DNA of 9,759 nucleotides from Actinomycetota bacterium (GTDB lineage Bacteria > Actinomycetota > Thermoleophilia > Gaiellales > Gaiellaceae), in NCBI GenBank assembly GCA_003170995.1, contig PMXT01000017.1:1-9759 (forward strand), given 5' to 3'. This document shows, piece after piece, positions 1-6,145 of the stretch (its first letter is position 1; every line of letters begins with the position of its first letter). The position numbers and the translations under genes are program-made. The notes beneath the pieces were generated by a model. That model made no database searches. It was not told the DNA's origin and saw only the letters and a program-made list of their open reading frames with translations.

Positions 1-460
1 TTACCGTGATGGCCTTGGCTGCCGGCTTCGCGGCCGGCTTGGCTGCGGATTTCGCGAGCACCTTGGTCTCGGCTTCCGGCGCGACTACAACTGGCTTGGC
101 TGCTTTGAGCTCGGCGGGCGGCGTGGCGATGGTCTCTGCCTTGGCGGCGCGAGGCGCGGAGCCGGCGCCGATCGCCTCGATCTGGATCTGCGAGAGCTGA
201 GCGCGAAAACCGTTGTGACGACGGTAGCCCTTCTTCGGCTTGTACTTGCCGATCCGGATCTTCTCGCCGAGCGCGTGCTTCAGGACTCGCGCGCTGACCG
301 CACCTGCCCCCGGCTTCAGGTTGGGCACCCCGGCATCGACGAGCAAGACGTCGGGTTGGAAGACGGCGCCCTCATCTTGGGCAAGCCGATCAACGAGCAG
401 GCGCTCGCCCTCGTGAACGACGTACTGTTTTCCGCCGACTGCGATAACTGCGTATGCCAT
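1..460 (-). CDS. rplU: 50S ribosomal protein L21 with Ala/Lys/Pro-rich C-terminal extension (partial, 3' end beyond window)
   Basis: L21 is a 23S rRNA-binding protein of the large ribosomal subunit. The ATG at 460 gives an N-terminus MAYAVIAVGGKQYVVHEGER, typical of the family, followed by the conserved IGKYKPKKGYRRHNGFRAQL segment at about residues 78-97 and an IQIEAI end near residue 105. The family is normally about 100-105 residues. Here the frame stays open to the window edge for 153 codons, adding a low-complexity tail rich in Ala, Lys, Pro and Glu with repeated AAKP units. The stop lies outside the window, so full length is unknown. An AAGGGA ribosome-binding site (465-470) sits 4 nt before the ATG. 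It follows rne by 72 nt on the same strand, the arrangement known from actinobacterial rne-rplU-rpmA loci, so rpmA probably lies further left (inference). Identity is certain; only the tail is unusual. Confidence 0.96.
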   Translation of the reverse strand, partial: MAYAVIAVGGKQYVVHEGERLLVDRLAQDEGAVFQPDVLLVDAGVPNLKPGAGAVSARVLKHALGEKIRIGKYKPKKGYRRHNGFRAQLSQIQIEAIGAGSAPRAAKAETIATPPAELKAAKPVVVAPEAETKVLAKSAAKPAAKPAAKAITV

Positions 461-464
461 CTCG

Positions 465-470
465 TCCCTT
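465..470 (-). promoter_or_regulatory. rplU ribosome-binding site
   Basis: On the minus strand AAGGGA lies 4 nt before the ATG at 460. It is outside the 481-500 hairpin, so that hairpin does not directly sequester it. Confidence 0.6.
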
Positions 471-480
471 GACGCTCAAA

Positions 481-500
481 TCGCGGGCAATCGCCCGCGA
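481..500 (-). promoter_or_regulatory. Perfect 8-bp hairpin between rne and rplU
   Basis: The arms 481-488 and 493-500 are exact reverse complements around a 4-nt loop, giving a very stable GC-rich stem in the 72-nt rne-rplU spacer. On the minus strand it is preceded by an AU-rich single-stranded stretch (about 509-518, CTAATATTC) and followed by only three T residues. It is therefore a poor intrinsic terminator. It may instead be a partial attenuator, an mRNA-processing or stability element, or an L21 leader structure. The pairing is seen; the role is inferred. Confidence 0.5.
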
Positions 501-532
501 ACCGGGGCGAATATTAGCAAGACCGGGCCTGC

Positions 533-3364
533 TTATGCGCTCTCGCTCGGTCGGCTTGGTGGCTGCTCGGGACTCGGCGCGTCCCCGGGGCGCGCGCCGC
601 CTGCCTGAGAGGGCCTGTGGTGCCTGCGGCCGCCGCGCGAGCCGCGGCGTGTGCGTTTCTTCGGCTTCGCCGGCTCGTCTCCGGCGGGCGGAGACTGGCC
701 CGGCTCGGTCACGACGGGCACGCCGCCTGCCTGGGGCTGCGGAGCGACCGCCTGCGCGGATCGCCCGGCACCGGCCGGCCGCGGCGTACGCTTCGCGGTT
801 GCGGGGCGGGTTTGGGGCTGGTTGACCTGCGTGGACTCGGCGTTGCCGATTGCCGCTGCCGAGCCGGGCGCCTCGTTGGCGGTGGCACCGGTCGCGCCCG
901 CCTGGGACGGCTTGCGGTGCCTACGGCCGCCGCGCGAGCCACGGCGTGTGCGCTTCTTCGGTTTTGGCTGGCCTTCGTCGGACCCATTACCGCCGCCGGG
1001 TTCGGAAACAGTTGCGGTGACCGGCGTCTCGGCTTTTTCGACGGTAGGCGGCTCGGCAACGTGCACGGGCTCGGCCAACACCTTGGCGAACGGTATTTCC
1101 GCCGGTATCCGCGCTGGACGTTCGGCCGCATTCCCAGCTGCCAGCGACTCGGCTACGGGCAGGGGTTCGCCCAACACCTTGGCGGACGGCGTTTTCGCCG
1201 GTATCCGCGCTGGACGTTCGGCCGCATTCCCAGCTGCCAGCGACTCGGCTACGGGCTCGGGCTCGGTCAACGCCTTGGTGGATCCTTTCTTCGCCGGTGC
1301 CCGCGTTGGACGCTCGGCCATACTCTCGGCCGTCAGGGGCTGGAATCGCTCCCGGCCGGGCTCGGCCAGACTGGCGTAGGCGCTACCCGCGAGCGCGCGT
1401 TCGATTCGCACTCTCACCTTTTTGCCGACGAGCTTCGCCGTCCCGGGCACGTTCACCTCGTAGTCGCCGATCTTGCCCACAGCTGCCTGGCTGTCGTAGA
1501 GACCCACCTCGACCAAGGTCAGTTCCACCTCGACGCCTTCCTCGACAGGCGTCGGCGGTTTCATGTTTTCGATTGCTCCCTCGGCGAGAACGACGCAGTG
1601 ATCGAGCGACTCGCTCTCGATTAGCTCGAGATAGAAACGGCGCTTGCTGCGCTCTTCGATCTCCTCCAGGCGAGATGCGCTCGGACCGATCAACAGGCTC
1701 GCCACCTTCGCGTTTGCCTCGATGCGAAAAGCCTTGCTGCGCGAGCCAAGCGCAACCTGTCGCAAGCGGCGCTCGAGATCGACGGCTGCCGAGTCTTCCG
1801 AGAAGACGATTCCGTCGCCGGCACAGACCGGGCAGGGCTTGGTCAGGATCTCGCGCGGACCGTCGGTGACGTTCTGTCGCGTCATCTCCACCAACCCGAG
1901 CGGCGAGATCTCGACTACATAGGTTTTCGTACGGTCGCGCTCGAGCTCGCTTCGTAGTGCTTCCTCCACCGCCGCTCGATTCTTCGGGTTAGCCATGTCG
2001 ATGAAGTCGATGACGATGATGCCGCCGATGTCGCGCAAGCGAAGTTGGCGCACCACCTCCTTCACCGCCTCGAGATTGTTCTTGGTGATCGTGTCCTCGA
2101 GACGTGCGGAAGAGGAGCGGGAGCGCGAGCCGACGAAACGGCCGGTGTTGACATCAATTACGGTGAAGGCCTCGGCGTAGTCGAAGACGAGATAGCCGCC
2201 CGAAGGCAGATCGACGCGCCGCGAGAGCGTGGAGCGAATCTCAGCGTCCACTCCATAGGCCTCGAACAGCGGGACTCGCTCCTTGTAGCGAACAACCCGC
2301 TCGACCATGTGCGGCGAGGTCTTCTTCAGGTAGCCGATGATGCGCTTATAGGTGCGCTCGTGATCGACGAGCGCCCGCTCGAAATCACCGGTGAGCAGGT
2401 CGCGGGTGACGCGCAGGGGCAGCTCGGCCTCCTGGTAGACGAGTGCTGGCGCCTCGATCCGCCTGGCTTGCTCCTGAATCGATTTCCAGAGCCGCTCGAG
2501 AAAGACCAGGTCACGTTCGATGTCCTCGGGCGAGGCGCCCTCGGCGGCCGTGCGAACGATGACGCCGCCCTTCTTGCGCTCCAGCGCCTTGACGATCTCG
2601 CGCAGGCGAGCGCGCTCCTCGTCGGGCAGGCGCCTGGAGACACCCAGCCCCTCACCTTTGGGAACGAAGACGACGAAGCGACCCGGCAACGAGATGTCTG
2701 TCGTCAGGCGAGCGCCCTTCGTCTTCATCGGATCTTTGACCGCCTGGACGAGGATCTCCTGGCCGCGCTGCACCAGCTCCTGAATCTTCCGGCCCTGGCC
2801 GCGACCTTCGAGCTCGGGAATGACGATCTCGTCGACGTAGAGAAAGCCGTTCTTCTCGAGCCCCACCTCGACGAAGGCCGCTTCCATCCCGGGCAGAACG
2901 TTGTCGACAATGCCCTTGTAGACGTTGCCGGCGATCGAGTAACGATCAGGGCGCTCCAGGTAGACCTCGGCGACTTTTTCATCCTCGAGCACGGCGACAC
3001 GGCGCTCGCCAGCGTCTACCGAGACGAGAAGCTCGCGCTTGGCGGCCGGCAGCGGCACCCGGCGTGGCGCGGTACGCCGACGGCCACCACGGTCGCGGCG
3101 CTGCGATGCTCGCCGCTCGGCGGCCTGAGACGATGCCACCGACTCGGGCTTTTTCGCCTCGGGCTTTTGCTCCGCGCGAGCCTCGGTCGATGGCTTCTTG
3201 CGCCCGCGACCACCACGACTTCCGCGGTGGCGCCGTGGACGCTGCGCTCCCGCTTGCGCGGGAGGTCTGCTTTCAACTGGTTTGGAAGGAGCCTCCGCCG
3301 GGGGGGCGGGAACCTCCTTCTTCTCTGGAGCGCGTTCCTTGGTGCGGCTGAACCAACGAGGCAA
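533..3364 (-). CDS. rne: Ribonuclease E/G family endoribonuclease with TRAM-like domain and basic, repeat-rich arms
   Basis: Endoribonuclease of mRNA decay and rRNA processing that cuts single-stranded AU-rich sites near 5' monophosphate ends. From a TTG start the protein is 943 residues. Residues 1-110 form a basic, disordered arm. An S1 RNA-binding domain (about 144-235) contains GNVYKGIVDNVLPGMEAAFVEVG-type sequence. The catalytic domain carries Asp404 in FTVIDVNTG and Asp453 in IVIDFIDM, matching E. coli Asp303 and Asp346. A Zn-link CPVC (Cys511, Cys514) supports dimerisation. A TRAM-like beta-barrel segment follows at about 604-666. The tail holds 32-residue repeats (about 685-770) and two near-identical RRGSRGGRRH patches. 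The TTG at 3364 has AGAAGG 6 nt upstream. The frame extends back to 3523, but that extra 53-residue stretch is Arg/Pro junk-like and has no good start signal. It is followed by rplU. Family assignment is very sure; the start is moderately sure. Confidence 0.95.
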   Translation of the reverse strand: MPRWFSRTKERAPEKKEVPAPPAEAPSKPVESRPPAQAGAQRPRRHRGSRGGRGRKKPSTEARAEQKPEAKKPESVASSQAAERRASQRRDRGGRRRTAPRRVPLPAAKRELLVSVDAGERRVAVLEDEKVAEVYLERPDRYSIAGNVYKGIVDNVLPGMEAAFVEVGLEKNGFLYVDEIVIPELEGRGQGRKIQELVQRGQEILVQAVKDPMKTKGARLTTDISLPGRFVVFVPKGEGLGVSRRLPDEERARLREIVKALERKKGGVIVRTAAEGASPEDIERDLVFLERLWKSIQEQARRIEAPALVYQEAELPLRVTRDLLTGDFERALVDHERTYKRIIGYLKKTSPHMVERVVRYKERVPLFEAYGVDAEIRSTLSRRVDLPSGGYLVFDYAEAFTVIDVNTGRFVGSRSRSSSARLEDTITKNNLEAVKEVVRQLRLRDIGGIIVIDFIDMANPKNRAAVEEALRSELERDRTKTYVVEISPLGLVEMTRQNVTDGPREILTKPCPVCAGDGIVFSEDSAAVDLERRLRQVALGSRSKAFRIEANAKVASLLIGPSASRLEEIEERSKRRFYLELIESESLDHCVVLAEGAIENMKPPTPVEEGVEVELTLVEVGLYDSQAAVGKIGDYEVNVPGTAKLVGKKVRVRIERALAGSAYASLAEPGRERFQPLTAESMAERPTRAPAKKGSTKALTEPEPVAESLAAGNAAERPARIPAKTPSAKVLGEPLPVAESLAAGNAAERPARIPAEIPFAKVLAEPVHVAEPPTVEKAETPVTATVSEPGGGNGSDEGQPKPKKRTRRGSRGGRRHRKPSQAGATGATANEAPGSAAAIGNAESTQVNQPQTRPATAKRTPRPAGAGRSAQAVAPQPQAGGVPVVTEPGQSPPAGDEPAKPKKRTRRGSRGGRRHHRPSQAGGARPGDAPSPEQPPSRPSESA
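599..667 (-). repeat. Arg/Gly-rich patch, distal copy, in rne tail
   Basis: Encodes KPKKRTRRGSRGGRRH followed by a PSQAG end, nearly the same as the copy at 896-964 (99 codons away). These basic RG-rich patches probably contact RNA or partner proteins, as in other RNase E tails (inference). Confidence 0.8.
896..964 (-). repeat. Arg/Gly-rich patch, proximal copy, in rne tail
   Basis: Encodes KPKKRTRRGSRGGRRH and PSQAG, the partner of the copy at 599-667. A weaker relative, RHRGSRGGRGRKKPS, occurs in the N-terminal arm (3188-3241), so the catalytic core is bracketed by similar patches. Confidence 0.8.
1101..1256 (-). repeat. 96-bp tandem repeat inside rne (60 bp identical per unit)
   Basis: Bases 1101-1160 and 1197-1256 are identical over all 60 positions at a 96-bp period. 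The remaining 36 bp of each unit diverge, and decayed units continue on both sides (about 1043-1100 and from 1293). The period is exactly 32 codons, so the array encodes tandem 32-residue units containing VAESLAAGNAAERPARIPA in the C-terminal tail of the RNase. Perfect nucleotide identity over 60 bp indicates a recent duplication. Confidence 0.9.
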
Positions 3365-3756
3365 GGGAAACCTTCTCTTTCGAATGAGTGCGCGCGAGCG
3401 ACACCCTGGAGGCGGGCGCGCGGGTCGCGCTGCACGGACAAATGGAAAATGCCATCTCGTCTCAAAGGCTATCAGGGTCGGGGGCTGTCTCCATGGAGCC
3501 CACCTCGAACGACGCCTCGCCACCGCGACTCCCGCGCGAGTAACAGAGGGGGCGCGGCCAAGAGCTCAAAGCCTATTCCGGTATAGATGTTGATCGGCCG
3601 CGTCGAGCGAGCAGACCTAGCGGGATAGTCCCTAAAGGTGCCGTCCGAAAGCGCTCATAGGATCGGTCGCGCAGTGGCTGCGAGCGCAGAGACACCGAGC
3701 CCGCTCACCTTTTCCTCGCCTGCGACAAGCCATGCCAAAGACAGAGGTCAGCGCCG
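3365..3756. other. Intergenic region between rne start and the plus-strand small ORF
   Basis: About 390 bases with no gene I can support. On the minus strand this would be the rne leader. I found no convincing -35/-10 pair; CTATAC near 3580-3586 (minus) is the most -10-like string but has no good -35. Small structures include GGGA-TAG-TCCC at 3622-3632 and a nested hairpin: CGCAG/CTGCG (3670-3674 with 3678-3682) inside GCGCT/AGCGC (3651-3655 with 3683-3687). Overlapping open frames on both strands here are Arg/Pro/Ser-rich and look like GC-bias artefacts. Confidence 0.5.
3371..3376 (-). promoter_or_regulatory. RBS supporting the TTG start of rne
   Basis: AGAAGG on the minus strand lies 6 nt before the TTG at 3362-3364. 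This is the best start signal near the beginning of the frame, and it sets the protein start at MPRWFSRTKE. Confidence 0.55.
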
Positions 3757-3957
3757 GTGAATACGCGCTGGTCGAGAGAAGACGTTCGCGAGCTGCTCGA
3801 GATCGAGGAGACCGCCGCCTGGTTCGATTATCTCCAGGTGACACGCGATGCGCCCGAGCCGTGCTACTCGGATGTCGAGCTTTGGGCTTGGTCTCGGTTA
3901 TGCGGGCGCCTGAACTCGATCAGAGCCAGACGGGCCGAGCTCGTTCCCGTCGCCTAG
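3757..3957 (+). CDS. Small hypothetical protein, 66 aa
   Basis: Function not recognised. The product begins MNTRWSREDVRELLEIEETA and is compact and mostly helical-looking. It has an acidic first third, several Trp (5, 22, 43, 45) and Tyr residues, and an Arg-rich helix near the end (LNSIRARRAEL). No membrane segment or signal peptide is visible. Unlike the antisense shadows around it, the composition is protein-like; about three quarters of codons end in G or C. The GTG start has AGAGG about 9 nt upstream. It is the only likely gene on the plus strand and sits in the gap between the rod operon and rne-rplU, with its 3' end facing the 3' end of the DUF697-like gene. A non-coding explanation remains possible. 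Confidence 0.55.
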   Translation: MNTRWSREDVRELLEIEETAAWFDYLQVTRDAPEPCYSDVELWAWSRLCGRLNSIRARRAELVPVA

Positions 3958-3959
3958 GG

Positions 3960-4142
3960 CCAATCCCGCCAGGCCTACACACCCGGAGCCGATTCCGTTA
4001 GGAACGTGCGGCCGAGGTGGGCGAGGCGTGGATGCCAGAGGCCGCGCGAGTCGCGAAGGCGCACCGGTGGTGCGTCGAGCAGGTCGGGTGGCCGCTGGAG
4101 CCGCGAAACGGCCGCATCGGTCGTGCGGGCCTGGCGGAATGG
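3960..4142. ncRNA. Candidate structured RNA (strand unknown)
   Basis: Bases 3960-3980 can pair with 4123-4142 (about 18 pairs, with one bulge and two mismatches), including an uninterrupted 8-bp GCCAGGCC core. Nested inside are CCGAT/ATCGG (3989-3993 with 4116-4120) and a perfect 7-bp GCGGCCG/CGGCCGC helix (4008-4014 with 4109-4115). Further in is a perfect CGCACC-GGT-GGTGCG hairpin (4060-4074). A small TTCC-GTTA-GGAA hairpin (3993-4004) is an alternative on the 5' side. The helices nest in order and fill the gap between two convergent genes. It matches no RNA family I recognise, there is no T-run on either side, and GC-rich sequence pairs easily by chance, so confidence is low. Confidence 0.22.
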
Positions 4143-4162
4143 TCTCCTATGTCGACGGGTCT

Positions 4163-4954
4163 TCATTCTGATTCGAGCTCTGAGAAGAAACGAAGCGCGG
4201 CCTCACCAAGTGCGAGCGTGCCGGCAAAGGCGATCGACCCCTGCATTGCCCAGGCGGGGAATAACGTCTCGCGCCGAGCTCGACGCGCCAGCCGGCGCAA
4301 GCCGAGACCGGCCATCAGCACCGCGGCAAGCTCGGCGCCGCGCTTCGGCTCGAGCCGGCGATCGTGCGCGTAGCCCAACCACAGGATCAAGCGCGCTTGC
4401 TCGAGGAAGAGAGCCGGCAGGTCGGGTGCTCGAACGAAAGTGGCTGCGCCGACGGCAGCCGAGCGGCGGGCCGAGTGCTGGATCAACTCCCTACAGACGC
4501 CGGCGCGCAGAGCCGGGATACGGGCGGCAAGCGCCGCTGATCGTCCCTCGAGCCGACGGGCGAGCAGCCTACCTATCTCCTCGACGGGCGCCGGCTCGGC
4601 GTCTGCCAGCTCGATGACGTCGGTCGCGAGCACGCCCGGGAGGGGGCCGGCGCCTCCTCCGATCCTCACGCAGATGATCGGTACTCGAGCCTTCCCGGCC
4701 GCCCTGAGTCGATGTAGATCGTCGCTTTTCGGCCGGCCACGCAGCAGATAGACGAGCGCTTCGGCCCGCTCGAAGCCCTCGTCCTGCACAACGCTGCCCG
4801 GCGCAGCGGCCCGCGAGAGCTCGCGCGCCAGCGCCGAGACCGGCCTACGCGCCCCAGAAAGAACGAGCGGACGTATCTCCTTGCTCTCGAGCTTGCGTTG
4901 CTCGGCCGCTAGACGAAGCAGAGCCTGTGGCGAAAGGGAAGAGTGACTGCTCAC
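4163..4954 (-). CDS. DUF697/YcjF-like protein with degenerate GTPase-like N-terminal half
   Basis: No proven function. The C-terminal half (about 165-258) resembles the hydrophobic DUF697 domain that follows GTPase domains in YcjF-type proteins: DLPALFLEQARLILWLGYAH, then RGAELAAVLMAGLGLRRLAR, then IAFAGTLALGEAALRFF. The N-terminal half (28-135) has an alternating strand/helix pattern (IRPLVLSGARR, EALVYLLRG, VPIICVRIG, VLATDVIELA) like a small GTPase fold. It lacks a GxxxxGK[ST] P-loop and an NKxD motif, so GTP binding looks lost. It is 263 residues long. The GTG start at 4954 lies 3 nt past the rodA stop, with GAGGT 5 nt upstream, so it is translated with the rod operon. A role in cell-wall or envelope assembly is inferred from position only. 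The domain call is from memory of the family pattern. Confidence 0.75.
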   Translation of the reverse strand: MSSHSSLSPQALLRLAAEQRKLESKEIRPLVLSGARRPVSALARELSRAAAPGSVVQDEGFERAEALVYLLRGRPKSDDLHRLRAAGKARVPIICVRIGGGAGPLPGVLATDVIELADAEPAPVEEIGRLLARRLEGRSAALAARIPALRAGVCRELIQHSARRSAAVGAATFVRAPDLPALFLEQARLILWLGYAHDRRLEPKRGAELAAVLMAGLGLRRLARRARRETLFPAWAMQGSIAFAGTLALGEAALRFFSELESE

Positions 4955-4957
4955 GAT

Positions 4958-6145
4958 CTACCTCAGTCTCCCGCGGGCGCTCGCGCCGCGCATCTGGACG
5001 CCGGCCAAGACTCCGAGCGCCGCCAAGTTCGCGATCAGCGAGGAGCCGCCAACACTCACCAGCGGTAGCGGGATACCTGTGATCGGCGCAATCCCCATCG
5101 ACATGCCAACGTTGACGAAGACCTGGAACACGAGCGTGGCGACGATCCCGCCGATGACCACCGCTCCGTAACCGTCGCCGGCGTTGCCGAGTGCTCGCAA
5201 GCCGCGCCAGACGACGAAGAGGTAGAGGGCAAGCAGGATCGATAGCCCGACGAACCCGTGCTGCTCTCCGATCGCTGCAGGAATGAAGTCGGTGTTGCTC
5301 TCGGGCAGAAAACCGAGGGCGGTCTGGGTGGAGCCTATCGTTCCGCGCCCGTGCAGGCCGCCGGCGCCGAGCGCCACCTTCGATTGGGCGACGTTGTAAG
5401 TGGCGCCATTGGGATCGAAGCTGGGATGGATGAAACCGGTCAGTCGCTGGACCTGGTACGGCCTGAGCACCTGGACACCGAGCGCAGGCAGAGCCCAGAC
5501 CAGGAGCACGGCGCCGACCACAGCCACTGCGGCCAGCGTTCCCAGGTGTAACCAGCGCATGCCCGCGACGAGAAGTACGGCCGCAGTAACGGCCGCGTAG
5601 ACGAGCGCGGTGCCGAAGTCGGGCTGCATGAAGACGAGCCCCGTGGGGATCGCGACCAGGATCAACACGCCGATGACCGTGCTCAGATCGCGCAGCGCAC
5701 GGCCCCGCTCGGCCAAAAACCCGGCCAGCGCGAGCAAGACGAGTAGCTTGGCGAACTCCGAGGGCTGAAACTGGAAGGAGCCGACCTGCAGCCAGCGCCG
5801 GGAGCCGCGCTTGGCGACACCGAGCAGCGGAACGAGAAGCAGCGTCAGAATGGCAACGAGGTAGAGCACTCGCCAGTAGCGGCGGTAGAGATCAGGGCTG
5901 AGCGCGGCCGCGACGAGAAACAAGGCCGCGCCCACACCGGCGTAGAGCTCCTGCTTGGCGAGGTAGTAGTGGGGCTGGCCGGGAACTACGTGGGCGGTGA
6001 CCCCCGCGACAGCCCAGAGTCCGTAACCGACAAGCGCGGCAATCCCGATCACCAGCAGCCAGTCGAGCTGGCGCAGCATGACCGCAAGCGAAAGCTCGCG
6101 CGTAGTCGCTAGCGGGGTGCCCAGTGGTCTCGCCGTCTCGAGCAT
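4958..6145 (-). CDS. rodA: RodA, SEDS-family peptidoglycan glycosyltransferase
   Basis: Polymerises glycan strands from lipid II during lateral-wall growth, working with PBP2 in the membrane. The 395-residue protein shows about ten membrane segments starting near residue 29. SEDS motifs are clear: FQPSEFAK (126-133), QPDFGTAL with the catalytic Asp176, SKVALGAGGLHGRG (255-268), FLPESNTDFI (279-288) and GIPLPLVSVGGSSL (357-370). PESNTDFI differs from the commoner PExHTDFI. The ATG at 6145 overlaps the mrdA stop by 1 nt (TGATG), favouring termination-reinitiation. There is no strong ribosome-binding site. Met23 is an alternative start, and the 28-residue cytoplasmic lead is a bit long. Paired with mrdA directly upstream, as expected for RodA rather than FtsW. 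Confidence 0.95.
   Translation of the reverse strand: MLETARPLGTPLATTRELSLAVMLRQLDWLLVIGIAALVGYGLWAVAGVTAHVVPGQPHYYLAKQELYAGVGAALFLVAAALSPDLYRRYWRVLYLVAILTLLLVPLLGVAKRGSRRWLQVGSFQFQPSEFAKLLVLLALAGFLAERGRALRDLSTVIGVLILVAIPTGLVFMQPDFGTALVYAAVTAAVLLVAGMRWLHLGTLAAVAVVGAVLLVWALPALGVQVLRPYQVQRLTGFIHPSFDPNGATYNVAQSKVALGAGGLHGRGTIGSTQTALGFLPESNTDFIPAAIGEQHGFVGLSILLALYLFVVWRGLRALGNAGDGYGAVVIGGIVATLVFQVFVNVGMSMGIAPITGIPLPLVSVGGSSLIANLAALGVLAGVQMRGASARGRLR

Noticed and set aside
617..1624. Plus-strand open frames opposite the rne tail
   Set aside because: They mirror the repeat-rich low-complexity tail of rne and have no independent coding signal.
3273..3455. 60-codon minus-strand frame overlapping the rne start
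   Set aside because: Overlaps the rne N-terminus by about 90 nt in another frame, with low-complexity Ser/Arg/Gly composition.
3447..3459. 13-nt match GACGAGATGGCAT to the rplU start region (about 456-468)
   Set aside because: One shared 13-mer in about 10 kb is expected by chance, and no extended similarity surrounds it.
2045..3586. 513-codon open frame on the plus strand
   Set aside because: Antisense to the conserved RNase E/G domain; composition and lack of any family motif fit a GC-bias shadow.
3822..3842. GGTTCGATT resembling a tRNA T-loop
   Set aside because: Lies in the small coding frame; no T-stem of proper form and no tRNA body around it.
4060..4074. Perfect hairpin as a terminator
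   Set aside because: No T-run follows on either strand; kept only as part of the possible structured RNA.
4017..4373. 118-codon plus-strand frame starting MGEAWMPEAARVAKAHRW
   Set aside because: Runs antisense into the DUF697-like gene, turns Ser/Arg/Ala-rich there, has no good ribosome-binding site; only the first third lies in the gap.
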